64,000 nucleotides of DNA from Episyrphus balteatus (GCF_945859705.1 NC_079134.1:31048136-31112135), one strand, 5' to 3'. Counted from the first letter of the stretch, positions 32,373-44,339 are shown. Translations and numbers: made by a program. The notes: generated by a model not told the origin, from the letters alone.

Positions 32373-34117
32373 CACTGGTTAACAAGGGTTCTGTTGCCGA
32401 AACAAAAATATACTTTTCTGAAGGTTTTCAGTGTGCTGAACTCGAATCCGAAGTCAGAAAAAATTGATCAGCTCCCGTTTTTGAAATATTACCGTTAGAA
32501 AATGCAAAAAAAACTTTTTTTTGACTACTTCGGACCTTATTCTTTAACATAAGGAAAATTGTTGGAAGATATTTAGTAACGGTTTCTATAAGAACTATTT
32601 TCCTTCTTTCAAGAACTTTTTAAATCTTTCCGATATCTTTGTTATTGCACGAGATATCTTAAAATGAAGTTAGTGGCTTTGGCTTTATACAGGGTGTCCC
32701 AAAAGTAATGGATCAAACGAAATATGCTGATAGGCCAACTTTAGGGCTCTCAGAATTTGGTAACTTGTTTATCCCAAATCCTTACGGTTTTCGATTTAAT
32801 GCAGTTTTTGTGAAATTTCGAAAAATCCTGACTTGGCAATAGTATTTTGCTTCCTCTGCCCATAATTGATTTTTGTTTTTTACAATTCTTTCACTAAAAC
32901 ATTGCCTAATAATAAGAAATAACTAATTAATCAAAATATTTTTTATTTCATATGCCATTTTGCTGCAAATTAATTAACAGTTCCATGTTTAATAAAAACT
33001 CAATTTCTTACTTTTATTTCAGACCATCATCCCAAAAAAAATTTGTATGGTGTGACACTGGTTTATTATTTTAAAAACTTGCCGTGTTATTGCAGTTTTC
33101 AAAAATGTAAAAAAGTTTATAAAGTTGAAATTAGAACGAAAGATATTACAATTTGAATACAACAAAACAGGGCTTTTCAGAGAAAAATAACAAAGAAAAA
33201 TAAACAAATTTTCTCGACTGTTGTTTGTTTATTTATTTTTGAATAAAAGACTCGATTTTTGTTTGTTATTTTGCTCTGAAAACCCCTGTTTTGTTGCATT
33301 CAAATTGTAATATCTTTCGTTCTAATTTCAACTTTATAAACTTTTTTACATTTTTGAAAACTGCAATAACACGGCAAGTTTTTAAAATAATAAACCAGTG
33401 TCACACCATACAAATTTTGTTCGGGATGATGCTCTGAAATAAAAGTAAGAAATTGAGTTTTTATTAAACATGGAACTGTTAATTAATTTGCAGCAAAATG
33501 GCATATGAAATAAAAAATATTTTGATTAATTAGTTATTTCTTATTATTAGGCAATGTTTTAGTGAAAGAATTGTAAAAAACAAAAATCAATTATGGGCAG
33601 AGGAACAAAATACTATTGCCAAGTCGGGATTTTTCGAAATTTCACAAAAACTGCATTAAATCGAAAACCGTAAGGATTTGGGATGAACAAGTTACCAAAT
33701 TCTGAGAGCCCTTAAGTTGGCCTATCAGCATATTTCGTTCGATCCATTACTTTTGGGACACCCTGTATATCATAAAGGATATAATGACGTTATAATTTCT
33801 ATTTTAGATATAATGAGCCAAACAACCGAAGATATCTCGGGCAGTAAAAAAGATATCGGAAAGATTTAAACAGGTCTTGAAAGAAGGAAAACAGTTTTTA
33901 TAGAAACCGTTACTAAATATGTTCTAAAAATTTCCTTATATAAAAGAATAAGGTCCGAAGTAGTCCGAAGTAGGATTTTTTAACGGTAATAATATTTCAA
34001 AAACGGGGGCTTATCAATTTTTTCTGACTTCGGATTCAAATTCAGCACACCGAAAACCTTCAGAAAAGTATATTTTTGTTCTGGCAACAAAAAAAAATTT
34101 AATTTTATTAACCAGTG
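32373..34117. mobile_element. Foldback element, third level
   Basis: Ends CACTGGTTAA and TTAACCAGTG, flanked by TTA. The arms (32373-32680 and 33800-34117) carry the GAATCCGAAGTCAGAAAAAATTGATC family text and are inverse complements. Three-base TTA targets would fit CACTA- or Harbinger-type elements; the class is unproven. Confidence 0.8.
32690..33765. mobile_element. 1076-bp foldback, innermost level
   Basis: Almost the whole element is two inverse arms meeting near 33220, with ends CAGGGTGTCCCAAAAGTAAT and TA duplications. A decayed single-arm relative is at 39899-40240. TA targets point to the Tc1/mariner superfamily. Confidence 0.88.
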
Positions 34118-35210
34118 TTATTTATTATTTATTAATAAAAACAACGAATTCTCTTCCATTATCTTTTTCCTTAAATAATAATTTCGTTTGAAGTTTCCAA
34201 AACTGTCAATTTTGTAGTGCGTGTTGAAATCAGTGTAAAAATATGAGTAGATTCGTATTAAAAGACGAAAAAGAATCAATTCGTCGGCAAAAAACATCAA
34301 TACTTTTTCCGTTGGAAAACGTTTGAGAAAAAAGTATTGCCGGCTCGTCGACGGTACATCAATGTTTTGGTTCAATGGAAAACGCCATGGTACAATGGTT
34401 TTAATTTGAATTGCGAATTGCTCTCGTATTTAAAGATTGACACATAAAATTCATTGAATAACTTTAAAAAAAATTGTTTTTCAAAAAAAAAAAATTAATT
34501 TTTTTTGTTTAATCCAAAATAATTTTTTTTTTAATTTTTTTAGTTTTAATATCAGTATAAACCTTTTTATGTAAAAATTTTCATTAAAATCGGTTTTGTC
34601 GTTTTCATTAAGAAATCGGTTCTATGGCAAGTACATAGGTACCGTTAATAACGGTCCAAAAAATATTTTTCTTCTTTCAAAAGTGCGGCCTTATTTTTAG
34701 CAAAACATATTTTTTTTTTCAAAGCAAAATCGTTATCCGTTTTTGAGAAAATTGCAATATCTCGAAAACTTTATACTGGAGATATCCTTTGAAAAAGAGA
34801 CATTAAAAGAAAAAGGCAAAAAATAAAAAAAAACGGCTCTTGAAAATTACGTAGAAATCGTCTGTACCGAGTTTTTAGCAAATCTATCAATCCGTTTGAG
34901 CTCTTTTTTCCAATTCTTCAAACTGAAACCTATAACGGATACAGGGTACAATTATTGGTAGTGGAAACGATGTATGTCTCGATGCATGTATTATTGGCAC
35001 CCCCTTTACTTTATATGAAACGATATATTGGCATCCCTTTTTATCCATAACCATTGCCTTTAAGCCAACCATTGTACTTATTTTACGTTCCAAAAGGGCC
35101 CCCAAATTCTTGTGTGCCCAAGGGCTCCAGGATAGTTAAAGACGGCCCTGCATATGACCCATTTTCGGTTATCCAAAAACTCCCAAAATCTGCTCTGGGC
35201 TCTCGGTCTA

Positions 35211-35490
35211 GTTTTAATACATGGTTTTTTAATACGCCCGCCACCCTGGTTATATGGCAAGTCTGATAGTCGTAACAAAAATATTATGTCAAGAAAAATA
35301 ATATTTAAAAATTTAGATACCTATTCAGGATTTTTTTTATTTTAAATTTTAGTAGGGTAAACTGAGGTGAATTTAGAAAAAAGTTAATAAGCTTTACACC
35401 TTAAAAGATGAATAAATGTAAAAAAAAAAACTAAATATCAAGAAACAATTCCAGCATATTAACTTTTATCTTTAAACAATTTGAAAGTAA
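35211..35490. other. 3' flank of gene copy 2
   Basis: Similar to 12190-12290 downstream of gene copy 1. The polyadenylation signal is changed to GATAAA. No other feature. Confidence 0.5.
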
Positions 35491-35839
35491 TTATTGTATT
35501 CTCTGGCCCTTTTCCGCCTCTGATCCAATCCGTATATCTATTTTCGGTTTTTCTTTTTTTATTTGATTTTGCCTAAGTTCATCAAGTTGTTTTTGCAGCT
35601 CCTTTATTTCTGCAAGAAGACTTAGCAACGTTTTGTCTGCAGTTGCTCTTGGATCAATCGTCCAATCTGTGTTGGCTGAAATAGAAGAACACACATGTAT
35701 GTAAGCTATTAGTTTATAGAACAAAGAACTTGAATAACTTAAAAGGAAATACGTTGAAAAAGTTTCCGTAAAAAATTGATAGGTATAGTATCCTTGGCAT
35801 AAAAGTACCTATACTTGAGTTAAAAATGCTACTAAATAA

Positions 35840-36470
35840 ATTGGTGCATTTCTGAGAAAAGGCAACACTGGTCGGTTTTCATTTTTTTTTTTATTTAATT
35901 CGAAAGCCAAGCCTAATTTTCAAATAGTACAAAGACACTTTTCATAGCAAATTAAATGTTCTATCAAGTTAAGGTGGTTAAAAAAATTTTAAAATTAGTT
36001 ATGACCAAAGTTCTAACCTAAAATCAATGAAAAAAAAGTTCAAAAATTGAGGATTTTATTTTTACTAAATTAGGGGGCATTTAGTGTATAAACTCGGTAC
36101 CTACGTTCAAATTTTGTTCTTATAAAATAAAGTAGAGGTAAAATTAATTAATTAATGCTAATTTTTAAAAAGGTACATTTTTGTCGTTTCTTAACAAAAA
36201 AAAAAAAAATATTAAAAATTGCATATTATCAAAAGATTATACCCCTACTTTATTTTATTAGAACAAAGTTTGAACGTATCGGGTTCAAACACTTAATGCC
36301 CCCTGATTTAGTGAAAAAGAAATAAAATCCTCAATTTTTGAGCGTTTTTTTTTTTTTTTTCATTGATTTTAGGTTAGAATTTAAGTCAAAACTAATTTAA
36401 AAATTTTTTAACCACCTTAACTTGATAGAACATTTAATTTTCTAATCGACCAGTGTTGCCGTTTTAACAA
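35840..36470. repeat. Intronic foldback in gene copy 2
   Basis: Inverse arms of about 300 bp meet near 36165. The outer parts carry GGCAACACTGGTCG and CGACCAGTGTTGCC. Copy 1 has one arm only (13440-13780). Confidence 0.75.
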
Positions 36471-37326
36471 AATATGCTGGTGGTTTTCATGCTAAAATTT
36501 TACATTTTACAGTTTTTTTTTTTTTTTTTTTCAAAAACTACGAACTACATACACAAAAATATCATGTTAAAATCGAAATCACTCTTTACTCACAATAAAC
36601 ATTGAGTGGACAGTTGTAAAACCATTTAGCTGAATTTCTTTCAGAAGTACCAAAGCTAAAATAGTTTATATTCACGGGATTCGGATCAAAATATTTCAAA
36701 AGGGGTACTGAATAGCCGGGTATATTTACAATAAGTTCCCCTTCTGAAAATAAAATCACAAATATAGTTAAGTTCAAATATTTGTATTTAAGTCAATCAC
36801 TTTTACCGTTGTTTTGAATTATTTCAACTGCTATTGGATCCGAAGACGATAAGATGTTGGGAGAATTAACTTCAGTATTTCTAGAAATTCCTATAGACTT
36901 TCCAGCACTTATCCAAGAAAGCGTATTTCGATAACCACCAAGAACTGTAAAATTATAGAAGTAAATTTGCTTTAAGAAATTTTTAATCACGAAAAAAAAA
37001 AGACATCAATATGCTACCGATCTCATAACCACGACCAGGATGCATAATTAAGGAACTCTCAAGAAAACCGATTTGAAATTTTAAAACAGGGAATTCCCAA
37101 TTGGGGTGATTATTTTCAGAAAGCAATATGTGGGCCTCCATCGAAGCCATTACGTAGAATTTCAAATGTAATCGTTCATTGTGTTTTTTCAAATTTGTTT
37201 TTACTGAACTAACTTCAAAAAAATCTCTATAACCATATTTTCTATCTCCTAAATTATGCACATTACAAGATTCTAAATTTTTATTTGCATTACAAAACTG
37301 AATAAGAATAACAACAATTGGTATGA

Positions 37327-37741
37327 CATAATTAGATCCAGCAAAAAAAAAAAAAAGAACTTGTTATTCATGCGTAATACATATTATTTATGTTCATAAG
37401 TAAAGGATAATATAAAAAAAAAATCACTGTTCTGCGTCTGCCTGCCTAGCATTTTTTTTTCACACATCCCATGAATGAAACAACAAAAATGTATCTCCTT
37501 TGCCGTCTGGTTTTTTGCGTCGTATTCTTGTGCATAGAGGTATTTCTTTTCTCTATCTTCTTGTGTGGCTTTCCATTTTGTTTTTGTTTTTGTTTTCTTT
37601 TTTTGCTTCACTTTGAGGGAAAAAAGAGTCGAAGAGCAAAAATGTTATTCAAAGCTGTGAAATCATGGCAAAGAGAAGTGCACTAATACATTCAAATTCA
37701 TTTACATGAGATTTAAGTTGGCTGCTTGGGTAGACCTGCCC
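37327..37741. other. Insert splitting exon 1 of gene copy 2
   Basis: It has no counterpart in copy 1 at 15231-15238, where about 8 bp are also different. It contains a 14-A run near one edge and no clear inverted ends. A hydrophobic 71-aa frame (37471-37686) is compositional and is not called. Confidence 0.65.
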
Positions 37742-37929
37742 TTAAGATTCATGTTTTCAACCGTAGTCTTGACTAAATCGCGAGCGACTGATCTTAAATG
37801 GCTGCTTTTGAATTGAACTTTTTTGACTGTTTTCGTGATAAGAAACATAATTCTATAGGTTGATATGTGCTGAAGTTGCGATATAAATAAACGTAGGGTC
37901 AACCAAATTGATTATGATGTTTCGAATGA

Positions 37930-38855
37930 TAGTCTTATTTGTCTTCCAATTAAAATAATTTTAAGAAGATTTTTGGGATCAAGTTCAACAGACAATTCTA
38001 ATAAAAAATAATTTTTTAATCTTAATCTCATTTGTTTTAATATTTGATTCGTTAAATCAGAAATCCCCGTTTTGTTTTTTTTTTTTTACATAGTAGGTAC
38101 AAATTTTATTATGTTGCTTATTTAATCATTATAAATAAAATATATTTTCGAGAGTAATATACATAGTTGATTACAACAAATTGATGGGGCTCTCCCAAAC
38201 CAATGGCGACAAAAAAGCGTTCCACGACATTCAGTTACACTTACCGAGCGTCTCATGGGATTCCCCCACAACAAAAAAAGGCGGTAGATATTTGAAGTCG
38301 GCGAGTTGTAAATGTAATAATCTTAATCACACTTCATAAAGGTCAACTGATTATATTATTCATAAGAAAATGAGTCAACCATGACTTTTAAAACAATCTC
38401 GTAAAAGACAATTATATACCAACAAGCTATAAGTATACTAGTAAATATTTATTCGGTATTCTATGAACAGAAATTCTCAAAAACTCTCCACTAACCGATA
38501 AAAACACAATTTCTTTGGTATGGGAGTATTTCAGAATATATGCATCACATTATTTATTCTTAATTAATCAAAAACTGGAAAATCAAGTGGTGAGATATAA
38601 TTTGTTATAAAAATAGATTTAATAATGTTAACAATAGAAGCAGTGCCGTATGCAGGGGGATTATTATAGAACAGTGCAAATAGTTGTTGACAAAAAAAAA
38701 AATTGATTAGATAATTGAAAAAATCGATTGGATGAAATCATATTGTCGTAGGTAAGTATTGTGGGCGGAGGTAAGAAAAGAAGCGCGATTGTAACTTTTT
38801 TTTACATATACCTCAAAAATATTGAGAATAATATACAAAAATAATAAATATATAC
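37930..38855. other. Gene-free AT-rich stretch
   Basis: I see no ORF, RNA or complete mobile element. 37890-37935 still matches the upstream of gene copy 1. Confidence 0.4.
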
Positions 38856-39898
38856 AGCCTTATTTATTAGATTTCGCTAAACAGCTCTAAAGGGCTGCAT
38901 AGTTATACAATGCATAAAGTTTTACGTAGCCTCCAGGGGCGGACTGGGAGTCAAAGGGCCTTCCGGGACTTTTAGGAAAAGGGCCACAAAATACTTACAT
39001 AATTATTTACTTACTCGAAATATTTAAAAATAAAAGTTGATATGCAGAAATTGTTTTTTTATATACAGTGGTCGAAAAATAATTAGAAACAAGCTCTTTT
39101 TTTTCAAAATGTATGTATGTTCTTAATATAAATAAAAAATATTAGAAATATTTTTTAACAGAGACATTTGAAAAGCTTGATGTTTTATTAACGATCTCGT
39201 CTTTATTGCACCTTCTTTTTCTAAAATATAAGGGGTTGGTCTGTCAGGAATATTTGTTAAGGACGTTTTATCTATTTTTTTGGAACATGTGGCATTTTAC
39301 GAGGACTGCAACCACATTAACTGACTTATAGAAATTAGTCGGTGATAGTCCTTTTTATTAATTGTAGGTACCTACTTTTAATTAATTGACCAAGTTTGGA
39401 AAATGTAAATGCTAAAAATCATTTATTTTTTCAAATAAAAGCATTTATTTTTAAAAGTTTTCGTGAATTTATCCAGTGCTTTTGTTTGTCATGTTAAAGC
39501 TTCACAAGAAAAAGTTTTTTGAATATTGAACCCTTTAAAATTTCAAAACTTTTAATAATTACATGTTACAAAAAAAAAAAAATAATATTTTTAACAGTTA
39601 CTAACAGTACCTTTTACTGAACCGGTAAATTAGGTACTTCGACAAATTAATTAAATTTTATATCATTTTTTAAATTGATATTAAAATTCTTATAAAATTA
39701 AATTAAAAATATTTTTGTGAGTTATCAGGTACATAAAAAGCTTTGATATTCTAAGCAACTTTATCTATGCATTCTATTACGATTTTATAATGTTTTTTGT
39801 CCCGGATTTTGCTCCCAGAAATATGGTCACCGACGGTGACTCACCGTAATTATACCACAACTCGTGTTTGCTAAAAATTTGTTAAATATTTTGTATAC

Positions 39899-40240
39899 AA
39901 AGGGTGTCCCAAAAGTAATGGATCAAACGAAATATGCTGATAGGCTAACTTTAGGACTCTCAGAATTTGGTAACTTGTTCATCTCAAATTCTTTTTTTCG
40001 ATTCGATTTTCGATTTAATGCAGTTTTTGCGTAATTTCGAAAAGTCCCGACTTTGCAACTGTATTTTGCTCCCTCCACTCATAATAGATTTTTGTTTTTT
40101 ACAATTCTTTCACTAAAACATTTCTTAATAATAAGAAATAATTAATAAATCAAAATATTTTTTGCTGCAAATCAATTAAGAATTCAATATTTTTTAAAAA
40201 CTCAATTTGTTACTTTTATTTCAAAATTTTGTCACCTAAA
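39899..40240 (+). mobile_element. Single-arm relic of the CAGGGTGTCCC foldback
   Basis: Matches the left arm of 32690-33765 (AGGGTGTCCCAAAAGTAATG onward) with substitutions and no opposite arm. Confidence 0.8.
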
Positions 40241-40734
40241 TCTCTAATTAGGGGAGATTAGGTACTGTTGAAGCAAAGGACGGTTGAAACAATACAAGTA
40301 GCTCGAGAATCGTTAGTGATACAGTATGACTTATAGGGAATCGAATGTATTTGAAATTTCAATTGTTTGTCAAAAGAGCTTTTTTTTCGGAAAATGAGAG
40401 GAACTATGTGATCGAAGAGCTACCTTACGGAAAGGGTATGAAATATTGTTACAGTGTATGTATTTGTTTTTAAAACATTGTGAAAATCGAAAGCTTGGTC
40501 TTGTTCAAGCTTTTTTAAAATGAAAGAGAGATATACAAACAAGCTACTAGGGGGAAGAAGAAAAAACATCGTGTTTACTTTTTTGTACTTTTTTGACTTT
40601 GTGTTTTGATAGTTCAGGCTTAACACAACAAATAAAGTACCTTGGCACCACTGTTTTTATCGAGAGAAAGTAAAATCTGGATAATTATCTGGATTTTTCA
40701 AAAATCTATACAGATAAAGTTTTTGTTGTTTTTT

Positions 40735-41690
40735 GCCTCGAAAGATTCATATAGGGCCCCCAAACAGAATTCGGTAGGCCTCCAAAGATTCATAGGAGGC
40801 CCACAAACAGAATTAGGTAGGCCCCTAAAGATCCATAGGAGGCCTTCTATAAACATGATTCTGTGGGCCTCGAAAGATCCATATGGGGCCCCCTGAAAAT
40901 CCATAGGGGGCCCACAAACAGAATTCGGTAGGCCCCTAAAGATCCATAGGAGGCCTTCATTGACTTAAACGCCATAAACATGATTCTATGGGCCTCGACA
41001 GATCCATATGGGGCCCCCTGAAAATCCATAGGGGGCCCACAAACAGAATTCGGTAGGCCCCTAAAGATCCATAGGAGGCCTTCATTGACTTAAACGCCAT
41101 AAACATGATTCTGTGAGCTTCGAAAGATCCATATGGGGCCCCCTGAAAATCCATAAAGGGCCCAGAAACAGAATTCGGTAGGCCCCTAAAGATCCATAGG
41201 AGGCCTTCATTGACTTAAACGCCATAAACATGATTCTGTGGGCTTCGAAAGATCCATATAAGGCCCCCTGAAAATCCATAGGGGGCCCACAAACAGAATT
41301 CGGTAGGCCCCTAAAGATCCATAGGAGGCCTTCATTGACTTAAACGCCATAAACATGATTCTATGGGCCTCGACAGATCCATATGGGGCCCCCTGAAAAT
41401 CCATAGGGGGCCCACAAACAGAATTCGGTAGGCCTTTAAAGATCCATAGGAGGCCTTCATTGACTTAAAGGCCACAAAGATAATTCTGTGGGCCTCGAAA
41501 TATCCATATGGGGCCCCCTGAAAATCCATAGGGGGCCCACAAATAGAATTCGGTAGGCCCCTAAAGATCCACAGGAGGCCTAAGTTGACTTAAATGCCGC
41601 AAACATAATTCTGTGGTCCTCGAAACATACATAGGGGGCTCACAAGCATAATTCTATAGGTCTTGAAAGATCCATAAGGGGCACAATAGA
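40735..41690. repeat. 125-bp tandem array, about seven units
   Basis: Units share GGCCTCGAAAGATCCATATG, GGGGCCCCCTGAAAATCCAT, GAATTCGGTAGGCCCCTAAA and CATTGACTTAAACGCCATAA. Each unit is built of shorter AGATCCATA/GGCCC sub-repeats. 125 is not a multiple of three, yet each unit gives a 65-residue minus-strand ORF (MDFQGAPYGS...); these overlap in different frames and are by-products. The ends of the array are more degenerate than the middle. Confidence 0.92.
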
Positions 41691-42568
41691 TTTATACTGA
41701 CTAAAAAGGCCAGAAACCGACTTGAAGCATGACGTGAGTGAATTTAAAAATTGAATTTCAAGTGCTTTTAAGAAATGTTTTCTTGCCCGAGGGCCTACCG
41801 GGAAAAATCCAGAATGCCCGGTGGGCCAGTCCGCCCCTGGTAGCCTCTATGCGACGTTACATATATTTCTATTTATTAAAACATTTTCTAAGCCATTATA
41901 ATTATGCTAGGTTTGTGTCCAAATAAGTACTAAAAAAGCAAAATAAGTACTTTTTATAACGACAAACAACTCCATCTGTCGATACAATAACTACATCTGA
42001 TTCGAAAATAAACAAAAAACAAAAACAAAAACGTGAGCAAAAGTTCTCGTCATATTGAAGGAAGAAAAATTCTAAAAGAAAATACGATTTTTTTGTTGAC
42101 AATTAAGAAATATTATACATTAATCATTTCTGTGTAAAAAAAACAAAAGGCTTAAAAAGAGAAAGATGAAAAATGAAAACACACATTTGGCTACTGCGGG
42201 CAAAAGTTCTCGTAAAGAATTCATACCAGGGAAAAATCTCTAAAAAACACAATTTATTATTTATTATTTTAGTTCATTACAAATTGTTCACTTCGATTAT
42301 GAAATAAAGAAAGAAAGAGAAAACTAAATTCGTCAATAAAAATTATACAAATCATTGTTGTGTTTTTTTTTTGTGACAATGATGTGATGTTCAACTGACA
42401 TTTGAGCAAAATATATTCTTATTCAGGCTCTAAACAACCTGAAAACGCGTTTAGCTTATACAACCTCTATTAAACGTTGCATAAATATTATAAATCACAA
42501 TTTTTTGTTTAAAGACATTATAAAGAGTACATAATGCTATGCACTCTCTATGACGAGTTTATAAATAG

Positions 42569-43380
42569 GGCTGATAATATATACAGCCTTATTTATTAGA
42601 TTTCACTAAACAGCTCTAAACGGCTACATAGTTATACAATGAATAAAGTTTTATGTAGCCTTTATGCAACGTTACATAAATTTCTATTTATAAAATATTT
42701 TTTTAGCAATTATAGTTATGCTAGGTTTGTGTCCAAATAAGTACTAAAAATGAAAAATCTGTCGATAAAATAACTCCATCTGATTTGAAAATAAACAAAA
42801 ACGTGAGCGAAAGTTCTTGATGTCATATAAAGAAGAAAATCTAAAAAAAACACATTTCATTTGTTCTTCTTGCTTACAAATTGTTCACATGCTCCAAAAA
42901 AATTATATCAATTAAAAAGAAACATACATAAATCATTTTTTCTATGTAAAAAGAAAAAGATGAAAAGAAAACCCACATTTGTATATGTACATATGTAGGT
43001 ACTGCGGCCAAAAGTTCTCACATCTTATATCAGGAAAAAATCTCGAAAAAACACAATTTCTTATATTTTGTTTCAGTTGATTACAAAATTATAAATATAA
43101 TTCGAAAAATAAATTCTTCAATGACATAAAAAAAAATATAAATGATTGCTGTGTTTTCTTTTTCTGAAAATTATTTGATGTTCAACTGACATTTAAGCAA
43201 AATATATTCTTATTCAAGCTCTAAACAACCTAAAAACGCGTTTAGCTTATACAAGCTCTATTAAACGTTGCATAAAGTTTATAAATGACAATTTTCTGTT
43301 TAAAGACATTATAAAGAGTACATAATGCTATGTACTGTCTATGATGAGTTTATAAATAAGGCTGATAATATATAATATAT
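42569..43380. mobile_element. Inverted-repeat element, second tandem copy
   Basis: Parallels 38857-42568 throughout (GCTAGGTTTGTGTCCAAATA, AAACGCGTTTAGCTTATACA and so on) with about 10 percent visible difference. No ORF is conserved between the copies. Confidence 0.7.
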
Positions 43381-43425
43381 AATAAATAATAAGAATAAAC
43401 TTGAATTTTGTTTTTTTTTATGCAG

Positions 43426-43500
43426 GTGGCCATGGTAAAGAGGAATAGTAAGTTGACTGCAGAGCCCGGCATCGTGGGTTCGAGCCCAGCGGTCGGCTCA
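43426..43500 (+). ncRNA. tRNA-like head of the SINE
   Basis: A and B boxes are at tRNA spacing and the T stem GTGGG/CCAGC mostly pairs. The parent tRNA is not identified. Confidence 0.65.
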
Positions 43501-43766
43501 GTAGTTTTTCTAAAATCGCCAGCTTAACTGAACAGCGTTACCGTTGAAAATTTTTGAAAGGTTGCTAAAAAAGTCGCTTTCATAAAAAAAGGTCTCTAAT
43601 CTAAAAAATTGAAAAAAAGTCGTTTTTTTGTCGAAGAAGTCGCTATATGAAAAAAAAAGGTCACTAAACCGTTTTCATATGTTTTTACATAGAAAAATGA
43701 ACACATGTTGTCTTGAAACAAAGTTTTTATTAACAACAAAAAATTAACAAAATTAGAAACTAAAAA

Positions 43767-44339
43767 GTGGTAATAAATAACGAAGGTACTTGTGATGACG
43801 ATATCAATCATCGCGTAAGCGTAGGGTGGATGAAGTGGCGGGAAAATTCTGCTATCTTCTGTGATCGAAAAATGCCCCCTAAGCTGAAAGGAAGGCTCTA
43901 CACCGCAGTTGTGCGTCCAGCACTCACATACGGTTCACAATGTTGGACAATGTACAAAAATTATGAGAGTAAGTTAACGGCAGCTGAGATGAAGATGCTT
44001 CGCAGGACAGCAGGAGTAACAAAGCTTGATAGAATTAGAAGTACAAAGATCCGAGGAAGCCTTCATGTTAAAAACACCATCTCCCAAAAAATTGAACACG
44101 ACCGACTCAGTTGGTATTGCCATGTTCAAAGGAGAGATCCTGAGAACCCCGTCAAAAAAGCAATATCATATAACGTTCCAACACGAAATAAAAAGAAAGG
44201 TAGGCCTAAAAACTCCTGGTACAAGCAAATGCAAAAACACCAGCATTCAGTTGGCCTCAGAAACGGAACAATACAAAACCGGGAGGCTTGCCGCCGATTT
44301 CTGAGGTCAACCCGGCGAACCCCACAGGCGGATCACTAG
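43767..44339 (+). pseudogene. C-terminal fragment of an RTE-like reverse transcriptase
   Basis: 190 codons open. The text NHRVSVGWMKWRE, LKGRLYTAVVRPALTYGSQCW, AAEMKMLRRTAGVTKLDRIR and SWYCHVQRRD is the typical region after the RT palm in RTE-like and related LINEs (thumb and C-terminal domain). The catalytic palm motifs and the endonuclease are missing through 5' truncation. The frame is still open, so the copy is fairly young, but it cannot be active. The first Met lies on the target duplication edge and is not a natural start. Confidence 0.88.

Larger units (their letters stand above)
32037..35150. mobile_element. hAT-like element, second level of the nest
   Basis: Left end CAATGCCGTCTTTACC, right end TTAAAGACGGCCCTG, with a perfect 8-bp duplication CATATGAC (32029-32036, 35151-35158). 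It carries GGGCCCGTGCCC-rich subterminal text. Removing nested inserts leaves about 1.4 kb, with no intact transposase. Confidence 0.87.
31295..35208. mobile_element. Outer foldback of a four-level nest
   Basis: The arms share GAGCCCAGAGCAGATTTTGG and the following text; the left arm starts at 31295 and the right arm ends at 35208, with TA on both sides. Native length is about 0.8 kb. Its right arm is cut at 32036 by the hAT-like element. The paralogous empty site at about 10912-10925 lacks it, so it arrived after the segmental duplication. Confidence 0.85.
35491..37752 (-). pseudogene. Farnesoic acid O-methyltransferase-like gene, copy 2, broken first exon
   Basis: Same structure as copy 1. 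Exon 1 remnant is 37326-37018 plus its start at about 37752-37742; exons 2-4 are 36944-36807, 36743-36594 and 35675-35491. Phases and splice sites are conserved, and exons 2-3 have the same lengths as in copy 1 (138 and 150 nt). The domain text is intact (EAHILLSE, LGGYRNTLSW, NSPNILSS, GELIVNIPG, FSFGTSERNSAKW). Exon 4 keeps the coiled coil (LLAEIKELQKQLDELRQ) and is a few residues longer. However, about 415 bp of unrelated DNA lies after the fourth codon, replacing the start of the signal peptide; the frame downstream has no ATG before MHNL at 37261. The body is free of stops, so recent silencing or use of another start are both possible. Confidence 0.7.
38934..41839. mobile_element. 2.9-kb hAT-like element carrying a tandem array
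   Basis: Ends CAGGGGCGGACTGGGAG and GGGCCAGTCCGCCCCTG, with a perfect 8-bp duplication GTAGCCTC (38926-38933, 41840-41847). It holds a fragment of the CAGGGTGTCCC family (39899-40240) and the 125-bp array at 40735-41690. No transposase ORF. Confidence 0.87.
38857..42568. mobile_element. Inverted-repeat element, first of two in tandem, interrupted
   Basis: Begins ATACAGCCTTATTTATTAGATTTC and ends TTTATAAATAGGGCTGAT. The native unit of about 0.8 kb is interrupted by the hAT-like element at 38934-41839. The next unit (42569-43380) starts directly at its end. Confidence 0.65.

Noticed and set aside
37471..37686. 71-aa hydrophobic plus-strand ORF
   Set aside because: A pyrimidine-rich composition effect inside the insert of gene copy 2; no homologous context.
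40847..41529. Series of 60-65-aa ORFs (MDFQGAPYGS type)
   Set aside because: Same unit read in shifting frames of the 125-bp array; no sign of translation.
40735..41690. CRISPR-like array
   Set aside because: Direct repeats without unique spacers, in eukaryotic DNA; it is a 125-bp satellite-like array.
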